Assembly: GCA_025964985.1 (NCBI GenBank)
Contig: JAOPXU010000412.1
Span: 18,615-82,614, forward strand
Source of the DNA: Nocardioides sp.
Lineage (GTDB): Bacteria; Actinomycetota; Actinomycetes; Propionibacteriales; Nocardioidaceae
Direction: 5' to 3'
DNA: 64,000 nucleotides
Below the pieces are notes generated by a model, which saw only the letters and a list, made by a program, of their open reading frames with translations, made no database searches and was not told where the DNA came from. Below are positions 10,173 to 22,865 of the stretch, piece after piece. Made by a program: the position numbers and the translations under genes. The number at the start of each line of letters is the position of its first letter. Position 1 is the stretch's first letter.

Positions 10173-10481
10173 TCAGGCCGTGAGGTAGAGGCTCACCGAC
10201 GGTGGTACGCCGAGGACCAGGGCGTGTCCGCGGTGCTCGAGCCTGACGCCTCGCGGGGTCCACCCGGCGTCCCACCCGTGCATGGGCAGGAGGTGGGTGA
10301 GGCTGGCCAGCAACAGGTCGGCTCGTTCCTCGGCGTCGCGGGGCTCGCGGTCGGTCGAGACGACGACCTCCACGCCGATCTCGTGGGGGGTGCGCCCCGA
10401 GAGCCGCTCGAGGCGGCGGTCCAGCTCGAGCGCGATCGGTGCCAGGTAGAGATCAGTGACGTCGTGCGGCTTGGTGTCCAT
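10173..10481 (-). CDS. Hypothetical protein (102 aa) in USP operon
   Basis: ORF co-directional with and 58 bp downstream of the tetra-USP gene. Confidence 0.65.
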   Translation of the reverse strand: MDTKPHDVTDLYLAPIALELDRRLERLSGRTPHEIGVEVVVSTDREPRDAEERADLLLASLTHLLPMHGWDAGWTPRGVRLEHRGHALVLGVPPSVSLYLTA

Positions 10482-10538
10482 CGTTGCTCCTTGGGGGTCC
10501 TGCGTGCTGTCCCGCGGCGTGATCGTCTCGGGGTGTGC

Positions 10539-12260
10539 TCAGGGCGCGCTCGGTGGCGCGAGCAGCACGGGGTAGGTGGATGCCTCGAGCACCCCGCGCG
10601 CGACGGGTCCGAGGTGGGAGCGGTGCGACAGGCCGTGACGGCGGCGGCCGACGACCACGAGCTCAGGGGCGCTGACCGCTCCGACCAAGAGCTCGACGGG
10701 GTCCGCGTCGGCGACGACCCGGTGCACGGATACGTCCGGCCAGGCGCTGGTGACCTCCTCGACGGTGCTCATCCATCGCTCGCGTTGATCTGGCGTGGGG
10801 CTGCCGGCGTGCACGACGCGGAGCGGGAGGACGCGGCGGGCGGCCTCGGTGAGAGCGACAGGGAGCACGGTGGCGGCGTCATCGAGGTCCTGGATGCCGA
10901 CGACCACGCAACCCACGCGTTCGGGACCGCGCGACCAGTCAGCAGGGACCGCGAAGACCGGGACGTCGGTGCGGGCGGCCACCCCGTTGGTGGTCGACCA
11001 CGCGACCAGCCGCCGCAGACGGCCGAGCTGGCGGTGCTGGATGACCACGGCGCTGGCGCGCGTGCTCTCCTCCACGATGTCGCGGACCACCGTGCCGTGC
11101 TGGAGCAGGTGGTGGGTGACCCGGATGTCGGGGCCTGCGGCTTCCCGTGCCTGCTGTGCTGCGGTCTCGAGCAGCTTCTCGGCGTCGACGACGGCCAGCC
11201 GCCAGACCTCGGCGGCTGAGACCCCGTCGACCGACGGCATCCGCACCATGTGCACGACATGGACGCCGGCGCTGCGAGCGCTGGCCTCAGCCACGGCGAA
11301 GCGGACGGCGCCGCCGGCGTCGTCGCTCCCGACGGCGACGACGACGTCGCCCGGGACCGGCGAGGCATCCGGACGTTCGTGGGCGGGGGGCTGCTCGGCC
11401 ACGCGCGGTCGAGCGGTTGCCACGGGGCGGTCGTCGGCCACCAGGAGGACGGGGCAGGAGGCGTCGAGGAGCAGGCGCCGTGCGACGGGACCCAGGTGGC
11501 TGCCCCAGGCGTGGTCGTGGTGCCGGCGTCCGCTGACCAGCAGTCGCGATCGTTGCGAGGCGTGGATCAGGGCGTCGACCGGCCGGTCGAGGACGATGTC
11601 GAGGCGCACCTTGAGATCGGGGTGGGCGGCCACCGCTTCGGCGACGGCGACGTCGAGGTCGCGGTGGGCCCGTTCGACCCAGTCGGCGCGCGCGTCGACG
11701 TCTGCCGTGTCGTGGCCGCGGGCGCGGTCGACGGCGTGCAGGACGACGAGCTCGGCGTCGCGTGCATGTGCCTCGAGCGCTGCGCGGCCGACGACGGCCG
11801 GGACCTCGCCGGCGTCCTGCACCGCGGCGGTCACCACGGCCGGTGCGCTGAGCTCCTCGCTCCAGCGGCGGGGGACGCTCAGGAGAGGAGCAGTGGCGCC
11901 GAACGCGATGCCGTCGGGCTTCGAGCCGGTCAACAGACGGTTCAGGCGGCCGTGGTGGGTGTGTTCCACGACCACGCAACGCGCCCCTTTCCCGGCTTCC
12001 ACGATGCCCGCAGCGATCCAGTCGCGCTCCACGAGCTCGGCCTCGACCGGTCCCCCCGGGTAGAGGGCGAGGGCCCGTTCCCTGGCCTCGTCGAGGAGCG
12101 CCCGGCTCGGCTGGTCGCTGTCGAGCGGCGTGACGTGCACCAGGAGCAGTCGGGCGTGCCAGCGTTCGGCCTCCTGTGCCGCGGCGGCGAGTGCCGTGGG
12201 TGATCCGTCCTCCCCGATGGCGCAGACGACGGTGTCGTGCTCGTGCTGCAGCTGCTCCAT
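10539..12260 (-). CDS. Universal stress protein with four USP domains
   Basis: Start MEQLQHEHDTVVCAIGEDGS; four USP units; units 2 and 4 carry VxGRRxHxxxxxSHLGPVARxxLxxxxxPVLLxx. Confidence 0.88.
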   Translation of the reverse strand: MEQLQHEHDTVVCAIGEDGSPTALAAAAQEAERWHARLLLVHVTPLDSDQPSRALLDEARERALALYPGGPVEAELVERDWIAAGIVEAGKGARCVVVEHTHHGRLNRLLTGSKPDGIAFGATAPLLSVPRRWSEELSAPAVVTAAVQDAGEVPAVVGRAALEAHARDAELVVLHAVDRARGHDTADVDARADWVERAHRDLDVAVAEAVAAHPDLKVRLDIVLDRPVDALIHASQRSRLLVSGRRHHDHAWGSHLGPVARRLLLDASCPVLLVADDRPVATARPRVAEQPPAHERPDASPVPGDVVVAVGSDDAGGAVRFAVAEASARSAGVHVVHMVRMPSVDGVSAAEVWRLAVVDAEKLLETAAQQAREAAGPDIRVTHHLLQHGTVVRDIVEESTRASAVVIQHRQLGRLRRLVAWSTTNGVAARTDVPVFAVPADWSRGPERVGCVVVGIQDLDDAATVLPVALTEAARRVLPLRVVHAGSPTPDQRERWMSTVEEVTSAWPDVSVHRVVADADPVELLVGAVSAPELVVVGRRRHGLSHRSHLGPVARGVLEASTYPVLLAPPSAP

Positions 12261-12350
12261 GACGGGTCTCCTTGTCGACGTGCTCGGCCTGTCCAGTGCA
12301 GCGTGCCTCGCGACCGGTCCGGCCGGTACGGGCCAGGGCCCCGGTCGGGC

Positions 12351-12364
12351 GGGACCTTCGGCCC
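12351..12364 (-). promoter_or_regulatory. Putative DevR/DosR-type box
   Basis: GGGACCTTCGGCCC (reverse complement GGGCCGAAGGTCCC), ~90 bp upstream of the tetra-USP start. Confidence 0.6.
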
Positions 12365-12452
12365 TCGCTCCCGTCCGTCCGGGCAGTGGCACGTCCAGGT
12401 CGGACGGTCGCCGCACGACGGCGCGGGCGAGACCGTCAGGGCGTCGCGCGGC

Positions 12453-13067
12453 TCAGGGCAGGGCGTCTGCGGGCGGCGGTCGTACCTCGACCACGCCCGG
12501 GACGCTGGAGACCATCACCCGGGCCAGGGTGGAGTCGCCGCGGCCGAGGGCGTCGAGTCCGGCCAGGCTGACGATGCCGTCGCAGACCTCGACACCGAGG
12601 TCGTGCAGCCCGACCGAGCCGAGGGCATCGAGCACGTCCTGGGCGAGGCCCGCATCGGCTCGTGCGAAGCACCGGACCACGTCGGCGCGACTCAGCACGC
12701 CGCGCACGCATCCCTGGTCGTCGACGACGGGGACGCTCTTGACGGTGGTGGAGGTGAGCAGGTCGACGGCGACGGTCAGCTCGGTGCCAGGGCTCACGGT
12801 GACGGCGTGAGCAGTCATCACGTCCCCGACCGTCGCGGGATGGACACGGCCGTGGTCGAAGGACCGGTTGAGGTGGGCGCGCGGGTCGTGCGGCACCAGC
12901 TCCCGGATCAGGTCGGCTTCGCTCACGACCCCGCAGAGGCGGCCGCCGGTGAGCACCACCGGCAGGGACGTGATGCGGTGCAGGTCGAGCAGCTCGAGCG
13001 CCTGCTTCACCGACGCGGTCGGGACCACGGTGACCGGGTCGAGAGTCATGATGTCCTGGACGAGCAT
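12453..13067 (-). CDS. CBS-domain pair protein with C-terminal BON-like domain
   Basis: MLVQDIMTLDPVTVVPTASVKQALELLDLHRITSLPVV...VMTAHAVTVSPGTELTVAVDLL...SVPVVDDQGCVRGVLSRADVV. Confidence 0.85.
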   Translation of the reverse strand: MLVQDIMTLDPVTVVPTASVKQALELLDLHRITSLPVVLTGGRLCGVVSEADLIRELVPHDPRAHLNRSFDHGRVHPATVGDVMTAHAVTVSPGTELTVAVDLLTSTTVKSVPVVDDQGCVRGVLSRADVVRCFARADAGLAQDVLDALGSVGLHDLGVEVCDGIVSLAGLDALGRGDSTLARVMVSSVPGVVEVRPPPADALP

Positions 13068-13123
13068 GGCGGTCCTCCTGACCGGTCGCCTCCAGGGTGC
13101 GTCATCGCAGAGCCTGGTGAGCA

Positions 13124-13137
13124 GGGGCGAAGGTCCC
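13124..13137. promoter_or_regulatory. Putative DevR/DosR-type box between divergent CBS and acyl-CoA ligase genes
   Basis: GGGGCGAAGGTCCC. Confidence 0.6.
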
Positions 13138-13194
13138 CCGGCGGCGGGCCGGTGCTCCCTGGTGCTGTCCTTCCGACGACCACAGCATCGGGAC

Positions 13195-15024
<1,830 letters not shown>

Positions 15025-15051
15025 GGGCCCGGCCGCGACGACCGGCCCGAT

Positions 15052-15065
15052 GGGACCTACGGCCC
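15052..15065 (+). promoter_or_regulatory. Putative DevR/DosR-type box upstream of WS/DGAT
   Basis: GGGACCTACGGCCC (reverse complement GGGCCGTAGGTCCC). Confidence 0.62.
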
Positions 15066-15178
15066 TGCTGCTCCAGGTACGCCGCCCCTGCTGGCGACCG
15101 CCCTCGGCCCACAGGATGGGGCGGGTCGGCGGGATCTCGCTCGACACGAACGTGTCGGCACGACGCACGGAGGTGGAG

Positions 15179-16525
15179 ATGGACAGGCTCAATGCCCTGT
15201 CGGCCGCGTTCCTGACCCTGGAGGACGTGAGCCCGGCCGTGACCGCGGTGATCGGGTCCTTCGCGGTGCTCGAGGGCCCGGCTCCGACGGTCGACGAGGT
15301 CCGCGCCGTGATCTCGGACCGGCTGGCACTCGCGCCGCGGTACCGCCAGCGCGTGGTGCGGTCCCTGCTCGACGTCCGCGCGCCCGGCTGGGCCGACGAC
15401 ACGGGCTTCGACGTCGCCCGCCACGTCCACGCCTCGCCGGTGCCGGCCCCGGGGGAGCCGCCCGACGTCGGGGAGCTCATCGCCCGGGTCATGAGCCAGC
15501 GCATGGACCGCGCCCACCCGCTGTGGGACGTCTGGGTCTGCGACGGGCTGGCAGGGGGTCGCTGGGGCCTGCTAGGCCGGGTCCACCACGCGCTGGCCGA
15601 CGGGATGTCGGGCACCGCCCTGCTCCGCATGCTCTACGACGAGGTCCCGGTCGATCCCGCCGTGGTGTCCGTCCCCCGGCGCCCGGTCGGGCTCGTCGAC
15701 GCTCCCGGGCTCCTCGGGACGGGCGCCGCCGTCGTGCGCGGCAGCGCCGCCCTGGCCGGCGCCCTGCGCCCGGTGCACACCACCGAGCTCATCGGGCCCG
15801 TCGGAGCCGGCCGTGCCTACGCCTGCACGACCGTGGACCTGACGGAGGCCGCGGAGGTCCGCCGGTCGCTCGGGATCACCCTCAACGACGTCGCCCTGGC
15901 GAGCGTGGCCGGCGGGTTCCGCGCGCTGCTGCTCTCGCGGGGCCAGGAGCCGACCGCCCGGGACCTGCGGTCACTGGTGCCGGTCTCGGCCTGGCGGGGC
16001 AACGCCGTCGACCAGCCGGACAACCGCGTCACCCTGATGCTGGCCCGGCTCCCGGTGGAGATCGACGACCCGCTCGAGCGGGCGCAGGCCGTCCACGACC
16101 GCATCGCCTCCCTGCGCCGGTCCGGCGAGCCCGCCGCCGGCAGCGCCCTGCAGGCGGTGGCCGCGCGGTTGCCCTACTCCGTCGTCTCGACGGCTACGCG
16201 CTGGGGGCTCCGGCTGCCCCAGCACTCGGTGTCGGCCGTGACCACCAACGTGCCCGGCCCGCGTACGCCGCTGACCGCACTGGGCCGGTCCGTGCACGGC
16301 TTCCTCCCCTACGTCCCCATCGCCGACCGGGTCCGCGTCGGCGTCGCGATGTTCAGCTACTGCGACCAGCTCGCCTTCGGCTTCACCACCGACCTGGACA
16401 GCACTCCCGAGGCCGAGGTGCTCGCAGCGGGCACCGCAGCGGCCTGGCGGGCGATCGTCGAGGCGGGGCGCGACCCCCGGCGGGAGACCGCCCCGGTCCG
16501 CGCAGAGACCGAGGAGTGCTCATGA
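15179..16525 (+). CDS. Wax ester synthase/diacylglycerol acyltransferase (WS/DGAT)
   Basis: MDRLNALSAAFLTLED; active-site HHALADG; C-terminal NVPGPRTPL typical of the family. Confidence 0.92.
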   Translation: MDRLNALSAAFLTLEDVSPAVTAVIGSFAVLEGPAPTVDEVRAVISDRLALAPRYRQRVVRSLLDVRAPGWADDTGFDVARHVHASPVPAPGEPPDVGELIARVMSQRMDRAHPLWDVWVCDGLAGGRWGLLGRVHHALADGMSGTALLRMLYDEVPVDPAVVSVPRRPVGLVDAPGLLGTGAAVVRGSAALAGALRPVHTTELIGPVGAGRAYACTTVDLTEAAEVRRSLGITLNDVALASVAGGFRALLLSRGQEPTARDLRSLVPVSAWRGNAVDQPDNRVTLMLARLPVEIDDPLERAQAVHDRIASLRRSGEPAAGSALQAVAARLPYSVVSTATRWGLRLPQHSVSAVTTNVPGPRTPLTALGRSVHGFLPYVPIADRVRVGVAMFSYCDQLAFGFTTDLDSTPEAEVLAAGTAAAWRAIVEAGRDPRRETAPVRAETEECS

Positions 16526-16675
16526 CCGGCACCCACCGCCACGGGTTCCTCGAGCTGGACGTGCTCGCGAACGAGCTCCAAGCGGAGCGCCTCAGCATCT
16601 AGGCCCTCCAGGCGGAGCTCGTGGCACTGAGCGGTCGGGCCGGTCAGCCTCCGGCTGCCTCCGGGACCGCTCCGG

Positions 16676-19600
16676 TCACCGCACCGTCCCGTGCTCGCGC
16701 GCGACGGGGTCGACGGGCGGGGCGTGGTCCAGGTCGACGACCGCGTCGACGAGGTCGAGGCCCACGTCGCCGTGCGTGATCCAGACGATGCTGCGACGGC
16801 GAGGTCCGCCGAGGAGCTCGTCGGCCAGCAGCACCGCGGTCGCGTGGTCGAGGTGGGCGGCCGGCTCGTCGAGCACCAGGACCGGCTGGTCGGCCAGCAG
16901 CGACCGGGCGATCCCGACCCGGGCCCGCTCACCGCCCGAGACCTGGGCGCAGCCCTCGCCGAGCCAGGTGTCGAGGCCGTCGGGCAGGTCGTCGAGCCAG
17001 GGCCCGAGCTGGGCGTCTCGCAGCGCCCGCTCGACCTCCGCGTCACCGGCGTCCGGGCGGGCGAGGCGCACGTTCTCGACGAGCGTGGTCGCGAAGAGGT
17101 ACGGGTCGTCGTCGACGAGCCCGGTCAGCCGCCGTACGTCGTCGAGGGCCATCGAACGCTCGGGCACGCCACCCAGGGTGACGGTGCCGGTAGCCGGGTC
17201 CAGGAAGCGCAGGAGCACCGCGGCGAGGGTGCTCTTGCCCGACCCCGACGGCCCACGGACCGCGATCCGTCCGCCGGGAGAGAGAGCGAGCGACACCTCG
17301 CGGGTCAGCCGTGCGTCTCGAGTCCACCCGGCGCGCATCCGGTCCACCGCCAGCCCGTGCGACGACGGCGGCGAGACCGTGACGGTGTCGCGCACCGCGG
17401 GGGCGGAGCGTTCGAGTCGCCGCAGGCGTTGCTGGGCGGCAGCAGTGCGGACGGCCAACGCGCCGGCGTCAGCCATCGGGAGGACGACCTCGAGCAGGGC
17501 GATGGGCAGCAGGACGAGCAGGGCGGCGATCGGAGCCGACAGTGAGCTCTGCGCGACGGCGGCCCGGGCGACCTCGGCGGTGGCGACGAGCGCGACGCCG
17601 GAGGCGACCAGCACGACCGCACGGGCCACGCCGGTCCAGGCTGCGGCGGTGCGTGACCCGCGGCCGAGCCGGTCGCTGAGCAGGGAGACCCGGTCGACCG
17701 CGGGTGCGACGGCCTGCCACATGCGCAGCTCGACGGCGTTGTGCAGGGTGTCGACGACCGAGACCGACATCGCGGCGCGGGTCTCGACGACCTCGCGCTC
17801 GGCCCGTCGCGTGCCGGTGCGCGCGACCAGGTACGCGGCGCCGCCACCGACCGCGCAGCCCAGGCCCACCGTCAGGCCGGCCGTCGGCAGCAGCAGAGCG
17901 GCGACGACGGTCGCGAGCGTGCCGACCGCGGCGTACGTGCGGACCGGGAGGACGACCCGCAGCTCGCGGTCGACCACGCTGTCGACGTCGTCGACGATCG
18001 AGGTGAGCACGTCGCCGCGGCGTCGTCCGAGTCGGGCCGGCGTGAGCGGGATGAGCGAGCGGTAGACCTGGACCCGTCGATCTGCGAGCACCCGCAGTGC
18101 GTCGTCGTGGGAGCGCAGACGCTCGGCGTAGCGCAGGACGGGCCGGGCCAGACCGAAGGCCCGCACCGCCACGATCGCCACCAGGAGGGTCAGCACCGCC
18201 GGGCGGGTCGAGGCCTGCACGATCAGCCAGCCGGCCGTCGCCGTGAGCGCCACCCCCGAGGCCGACGCCAGCGACCCCAGGACGGCGCTGAGCAGGAAGC
18301 GGGGTCGCCCGCCGGCCTCGACGTCGGGCGCCACCGGTGGTCGGCCTAGGCGCACCGCGCGCACGGCGCGCACGGGGCGCGTGGACGTCGAGGGGGCCGG
18401 GACGGGCCGTTCCCGGGGGGCGGCCAGGGAGACCTCGTGATCGCCGAGGGCGATGATGGCGGGGCGGTGGGCGACCACGACGACGCCGCTGGTCCTGCCG
18501 AGATCGACGATCGTGTCAGCGATGACCTGTTCGGTGAGGGGATCGAGGTGGGCGGTGGGCTCGTCGAGGAGCACCCACGGCCGGCGGGCCAGGACGACGC
18601 GGGCCAGCGCGAGCCGAGCCCGCTCGCCCGCGGAGAGGGTGACCCCGTCCTCACCGAGGGTGCAGGCGAGCCCGCCGGGGAGCGCGCGGACGCGTTCCTC
18701 CAGGGCCACGCGGCGCAGGGCGTCCCACAGCGGCTCGTCCCCGGCGCCGGGGGCGGCGATGCGGAGGTTGTCGGCGATGCTGCCTTCGACGAACAGCGGA
18801 CGTTGGGGCAGCCAGGCGATCTGCGACTGCCAAGCCGACCCGCCGACGGCGACGCCGCCGGCCTGCACGGCGCCCGAGGTGGGCGGCAGCAGCCCGGCCA
18901 GGGCGGCCAGGAGCGTCGACTTCCCGCAGCCGGACGGTCCGGTGACCACGGTGACGCCACGTGGAGCGAACCTCGCGTCGAGGCGCTCGAGCGCCGGCCG
19001 GGTCCGGCCGGGGTGCACGACGGTGAGGTCGCGCACGACGAGAGGGGCCTCGGCCGCGGCAGCACAGCCCCGGGTGCCGCCAGCCGGAGCGGCCTGCTCG
19101 ACCAGGGCGTCGGCCTGCTCGAACGTCGCGACCCCCTCGGCTGCGGCGTGGAACTCGGCACCGACCTTGCGCAGCGGCCAGTAGGCCTCCGGGGCGAGGA
19201 GCAGCACCACGAGGGCCGTCTGCAGGCTGAGGTCGCCGGCGGCCAGCCGAACGCCCACCGTCACGGCGACCAGCGCGACCGACAAGGTGGCGACCAGCTC
19301 GAGCACCGCCGAGGAGGCGAACGCGAGCCGGAGCGTGCGCGCGCTGGCCCTGCGGTAGCGCTGGGTGATCTCGCCGATCCGGTCGGCCTGGACCTGCGCC
19401 CGTCGGTGGGCGACGAGCGTGGGCAGGCCGCGGACGACGTCGAGGAAGTGACCGGACAGCGAGGTCATCTCGGCCCACTGCTCGCGAGCCCGGTCGCGCG
19501 TGGCGAGTCCGACGAGCGCCCCGAACACCGGCACCAGCGGCAGCGTCGCGAGCACGATGACAGCGCTGAGCAGGTCCTGGGTGGCGATGGCGGCGACGGT

Positions 19601-20016
19601 GAGCGGAGGCAGCAGGCAGGCGAGCACGAGCGCCGGCACGTAGCGGGTCAGGTAGGGCTCCGCCGAGCTCACGCCCCGGGTCACCAGCACCGCGGTGGCG
19701 CCGGTGGTCCCGGGCTCGTCCCGGGACGTCGCGGCGTCCAGGAGCCGTCGCCGCATCGACGTCCCGACCGTGGCGGCGGCCCTGGCGGCGAGGACGTCGC
19801 CCAGCCAGGTGGCCCCGGCGCGGGCGCCGAGCACGGCGAGGACGGCGACGCCCCAGGTGGCGGTGTCGCCGGCACGCACGACCGCGACGACCAGTCCGGC
19901 GACGACCCACGCCTGGGCGATCACGAGCAGGGTCGTGACCACGCCGGTGCCGACGACGCCGGCCAGGGCCGACGCGGCGGGCGCGAGCTGGGCGCGCACC
20001 CGTGGGTCCGAGGGCC

Positions 20017-20020
<4 letters not shown>
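16676..20020 (-). CDS. cydDC: Fused CydDC-type ABC transporter (cytochrome bd assembly)
   Basis: Two TM plus ABC modules: GPSGCGKSTLLAALAGLLPP...LSAGERARLALARVVLARRPWVLLDEPTAHLD and GPSGSGKSTLAAVLLRFLDP...VSGGERARVGIARSLLADQPVLVLDEPAAHLD; GTG start overlaps the cydB stop. Confidence 0.9.
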
Positions 20021-21039
<1,019 letters not shown>

Positions 21040-21106
21040 GGGTGACGCTTTCCTGGTGCGGGTCGCGGGCGGGCGGTCGGCGGTGGTCAGCCGTGGTCGG
21101 CAGTGC

Positions 21107-22549
21107 TCAGTAGGCGAACGCGAGGCGACGGTCGGCGCCGTCCGGATCGTCCTCCCCGGGCAGCGGGAGCGGGTCGGCGCCGCGACCGATGTAGGTGAGG
21201 AGCAGGCGGACCTCGACGACCGCGAGGACGCCGTAGAGCAGCGTCAGGACCGACAGCGAGGCGACCACCTCGAAGGTGCTCACACCGGGGGAGACGGCCC
21301 GGTCGGTGGTCATGAGCCCGAACACCGCCCAGGGCTGGCGTCCGACCTCGGTGAAGATCCAGCCGAACGAGTTGGCGAGCAGCGGCAGGAAGGGGAGCGC
21401 CACGGCAGCCGCGAGGACCCGGCGTCCGGGGGCGGTCCGGGCTCGACGTCGTGTCGCCCAGAGGATCCACGCGGCGAGAGCCGCGGCCAGCAGCCCGAGC
21501 CCGATCATCAGCCGGAAGGACCAGTAGGACACCGCGATGGGCGGGGTGTAGTCGCCGGCCGTGTAGTAGGCCTCGCCGGGGTCCTGGCCGTAGGTCTCCT
21601 CGTACTCGGCGCGAAGGTCGTTGATGCCGCGCACCTCCGCGGACGGGTCACCGGTTGCGAGATAGGACAACAGCCCCGGCACCTTGACGGCGAAGGTCTC
21701 CTCGGACCCGTCGAGGCTCCCGAGGGTGACCAGCGAGAACGACGCGGGTGACTCGGTCTCGTAGAGGCCCTCGGCCGCGGCCATCTTCATCGGCTGGACC
21801 TCGGTCATCACCTTGCCCTGCAGGTCTCCGGTGGTCGCGCCCCCGATGCCGCTGACCAGCACCAGTGCGGCGCCGGTGCGCACGGCCGAGCGGTACATCC
21901 GGTGGTCGCCGGAGCCGTCTGCGTGGCGGCGCATGTTCCAGAAGGACACGGCGACGACGAACGCCGCTGCGGTGAGGTAGGCCGAGAGCAGCACGTGCGG
22001 GAAGGTGACGAGCTGGACCTTGTTGAGCAGGACGGCGGCGAAGTCGTTCATCTCCGCACGGCCGGTGTCGGGGTTGTAGGCGTAGCCGACGGGGTTCTGC
22101 ATCCAGGAGTTGGCAGCGAGGATGAAGTAGGCCGAGAAGAGGGTGCCGAGGTGCACGAGCCAGATGCACGCGAGGTGCATCCGGGCGGGCAGCCGGTCCC
22201 AGCCGAAGATCCAGAGCCCGAGGAACGTCGACTCGAGGAAGAAGGCCAACAGGCCCTCGATCGCCAGCGGGGCGCCGAAGACGTCGCCGACGAACCGGGA
22301 GTAGTCGCTCCAGTTCATCCCGAACTGGAACTCCTGGACGATGCCGGTCACGACCCCGATGGCGAAGTTGATCAGCAGGAGCTTGCCGAGGAACTTCGTC
22401 AGGCGCAGCCACTGCGGGTTGCGGGTGCGCAGCCACGCTGTCTGGTAGCCGGCGACGATCGCCGTCAGTCCGATCGTGATCGGCACGAACAGGAAGTGGT
22501 AGACGGTGATGATCGCGAACTGCCAGCGCGCGATGTCAGTCGGGTCCAC
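21107..22549 (-). CDS. cydA: Cytochrome bd ubiquinol oxidase subunit I
   Basis: ARWQFAIITVYHFLFVPITIGL; GIVQEFQFGMNWSDYSRFVGDVFGAPLAIEGLLAFFLESTFLGLWIFGW. Confidence 0.95.
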   Translation of the reverse strand: MDPTDIARWQFAIITVYHFLFVPITIGLTAIVAGYQTAWLRTRNPQWLRLTKFLGKLLLINFAIGVVTGIVQEFQFGMNWSDYSRFVGDVFGAPLAIEGLLAFFLESTFLGLWIFGWDRLPARMHLACIWLVHLGTLFSAYFILAANSWMQNPVGYAYNPDTGRAEMNDFAAVLLNKVQLVTFPHVLLSAYLTAAAFVVAVSFWNMRRHADGSGDHRMYRSAVRTGAALVLVSGIGGATTGDLQGKVMTEVQPMKMAAAEGLYETESPASFSLVTLGSLDGSEETFAVKVPGLLSYLATGDPSAEVRGINDLRAEYEETYGQDPGEAYYTAGDYTPPIAVSYWSFRLMIGLGLLAAALAAWILWATRRRARTAPGRRVLAAAVALPFLPLLANSFGWIFTEVGRQPWAVFGLMTTDRAVSPGVSTFEVVASLSVLTLLYGVLAVVEVRLLLTYIGRGADPLPLPGEDDPDGADRRLAFAY

Positions 22550-22658
22550 GGGTGCTCCTGGGGTGGGCCGGCGCCCCGCGCTCGAGTGGGCGCGGCGGGT
22601 CGGGTCGACCCTAGGAACGCTCGTTGAGCCGCAACACGGTCGTCGGGCCCGCCTCGCG

Positions 22659-22672
22659 AGGACCTAGGTCCT
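22659..22672. promoter_or_regulatory. Putative DevR/DosR-type box upstream of cydA
   Basis: AGGACCTAGGTCCT, perfect 14-nt palindrome ~110 bp upstream of cydA. Confidence 0.6.
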
Positions 22673-22699
22673 GGCCCTCGTCCCGACCCACAGGAGCCC

Positions 22700-22865
22700 G
22701 GCGGCCGTCTCCTCGGTGCGGCGAGCGTCCCGCTCGGTGCAGCAACGCCCAGCCCATCGCGATGAACGCCGCGGCGAGGGTGCGCACGGTGCTGCCCGAC
22801 CCTGAGAGCGAGACCCCGAGGACCATGACGGCACCGTGCACCGTCAGGGACCATCGGCCCCGGCC
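22700..22865 (-). pseudogene. Internally deleted remnant of the membrane protein encoded at 48265-48864
   Basis: Minus-strand LTVHGAVMVLGVSLSGSGSTVRTLAAAFIAMGWALLHRAGR vs LTVHGAVMVIGG...AAASGSGNSVRTIAAAVPDLAFIAMGWTLLRHARR. Confidence 0.65.
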
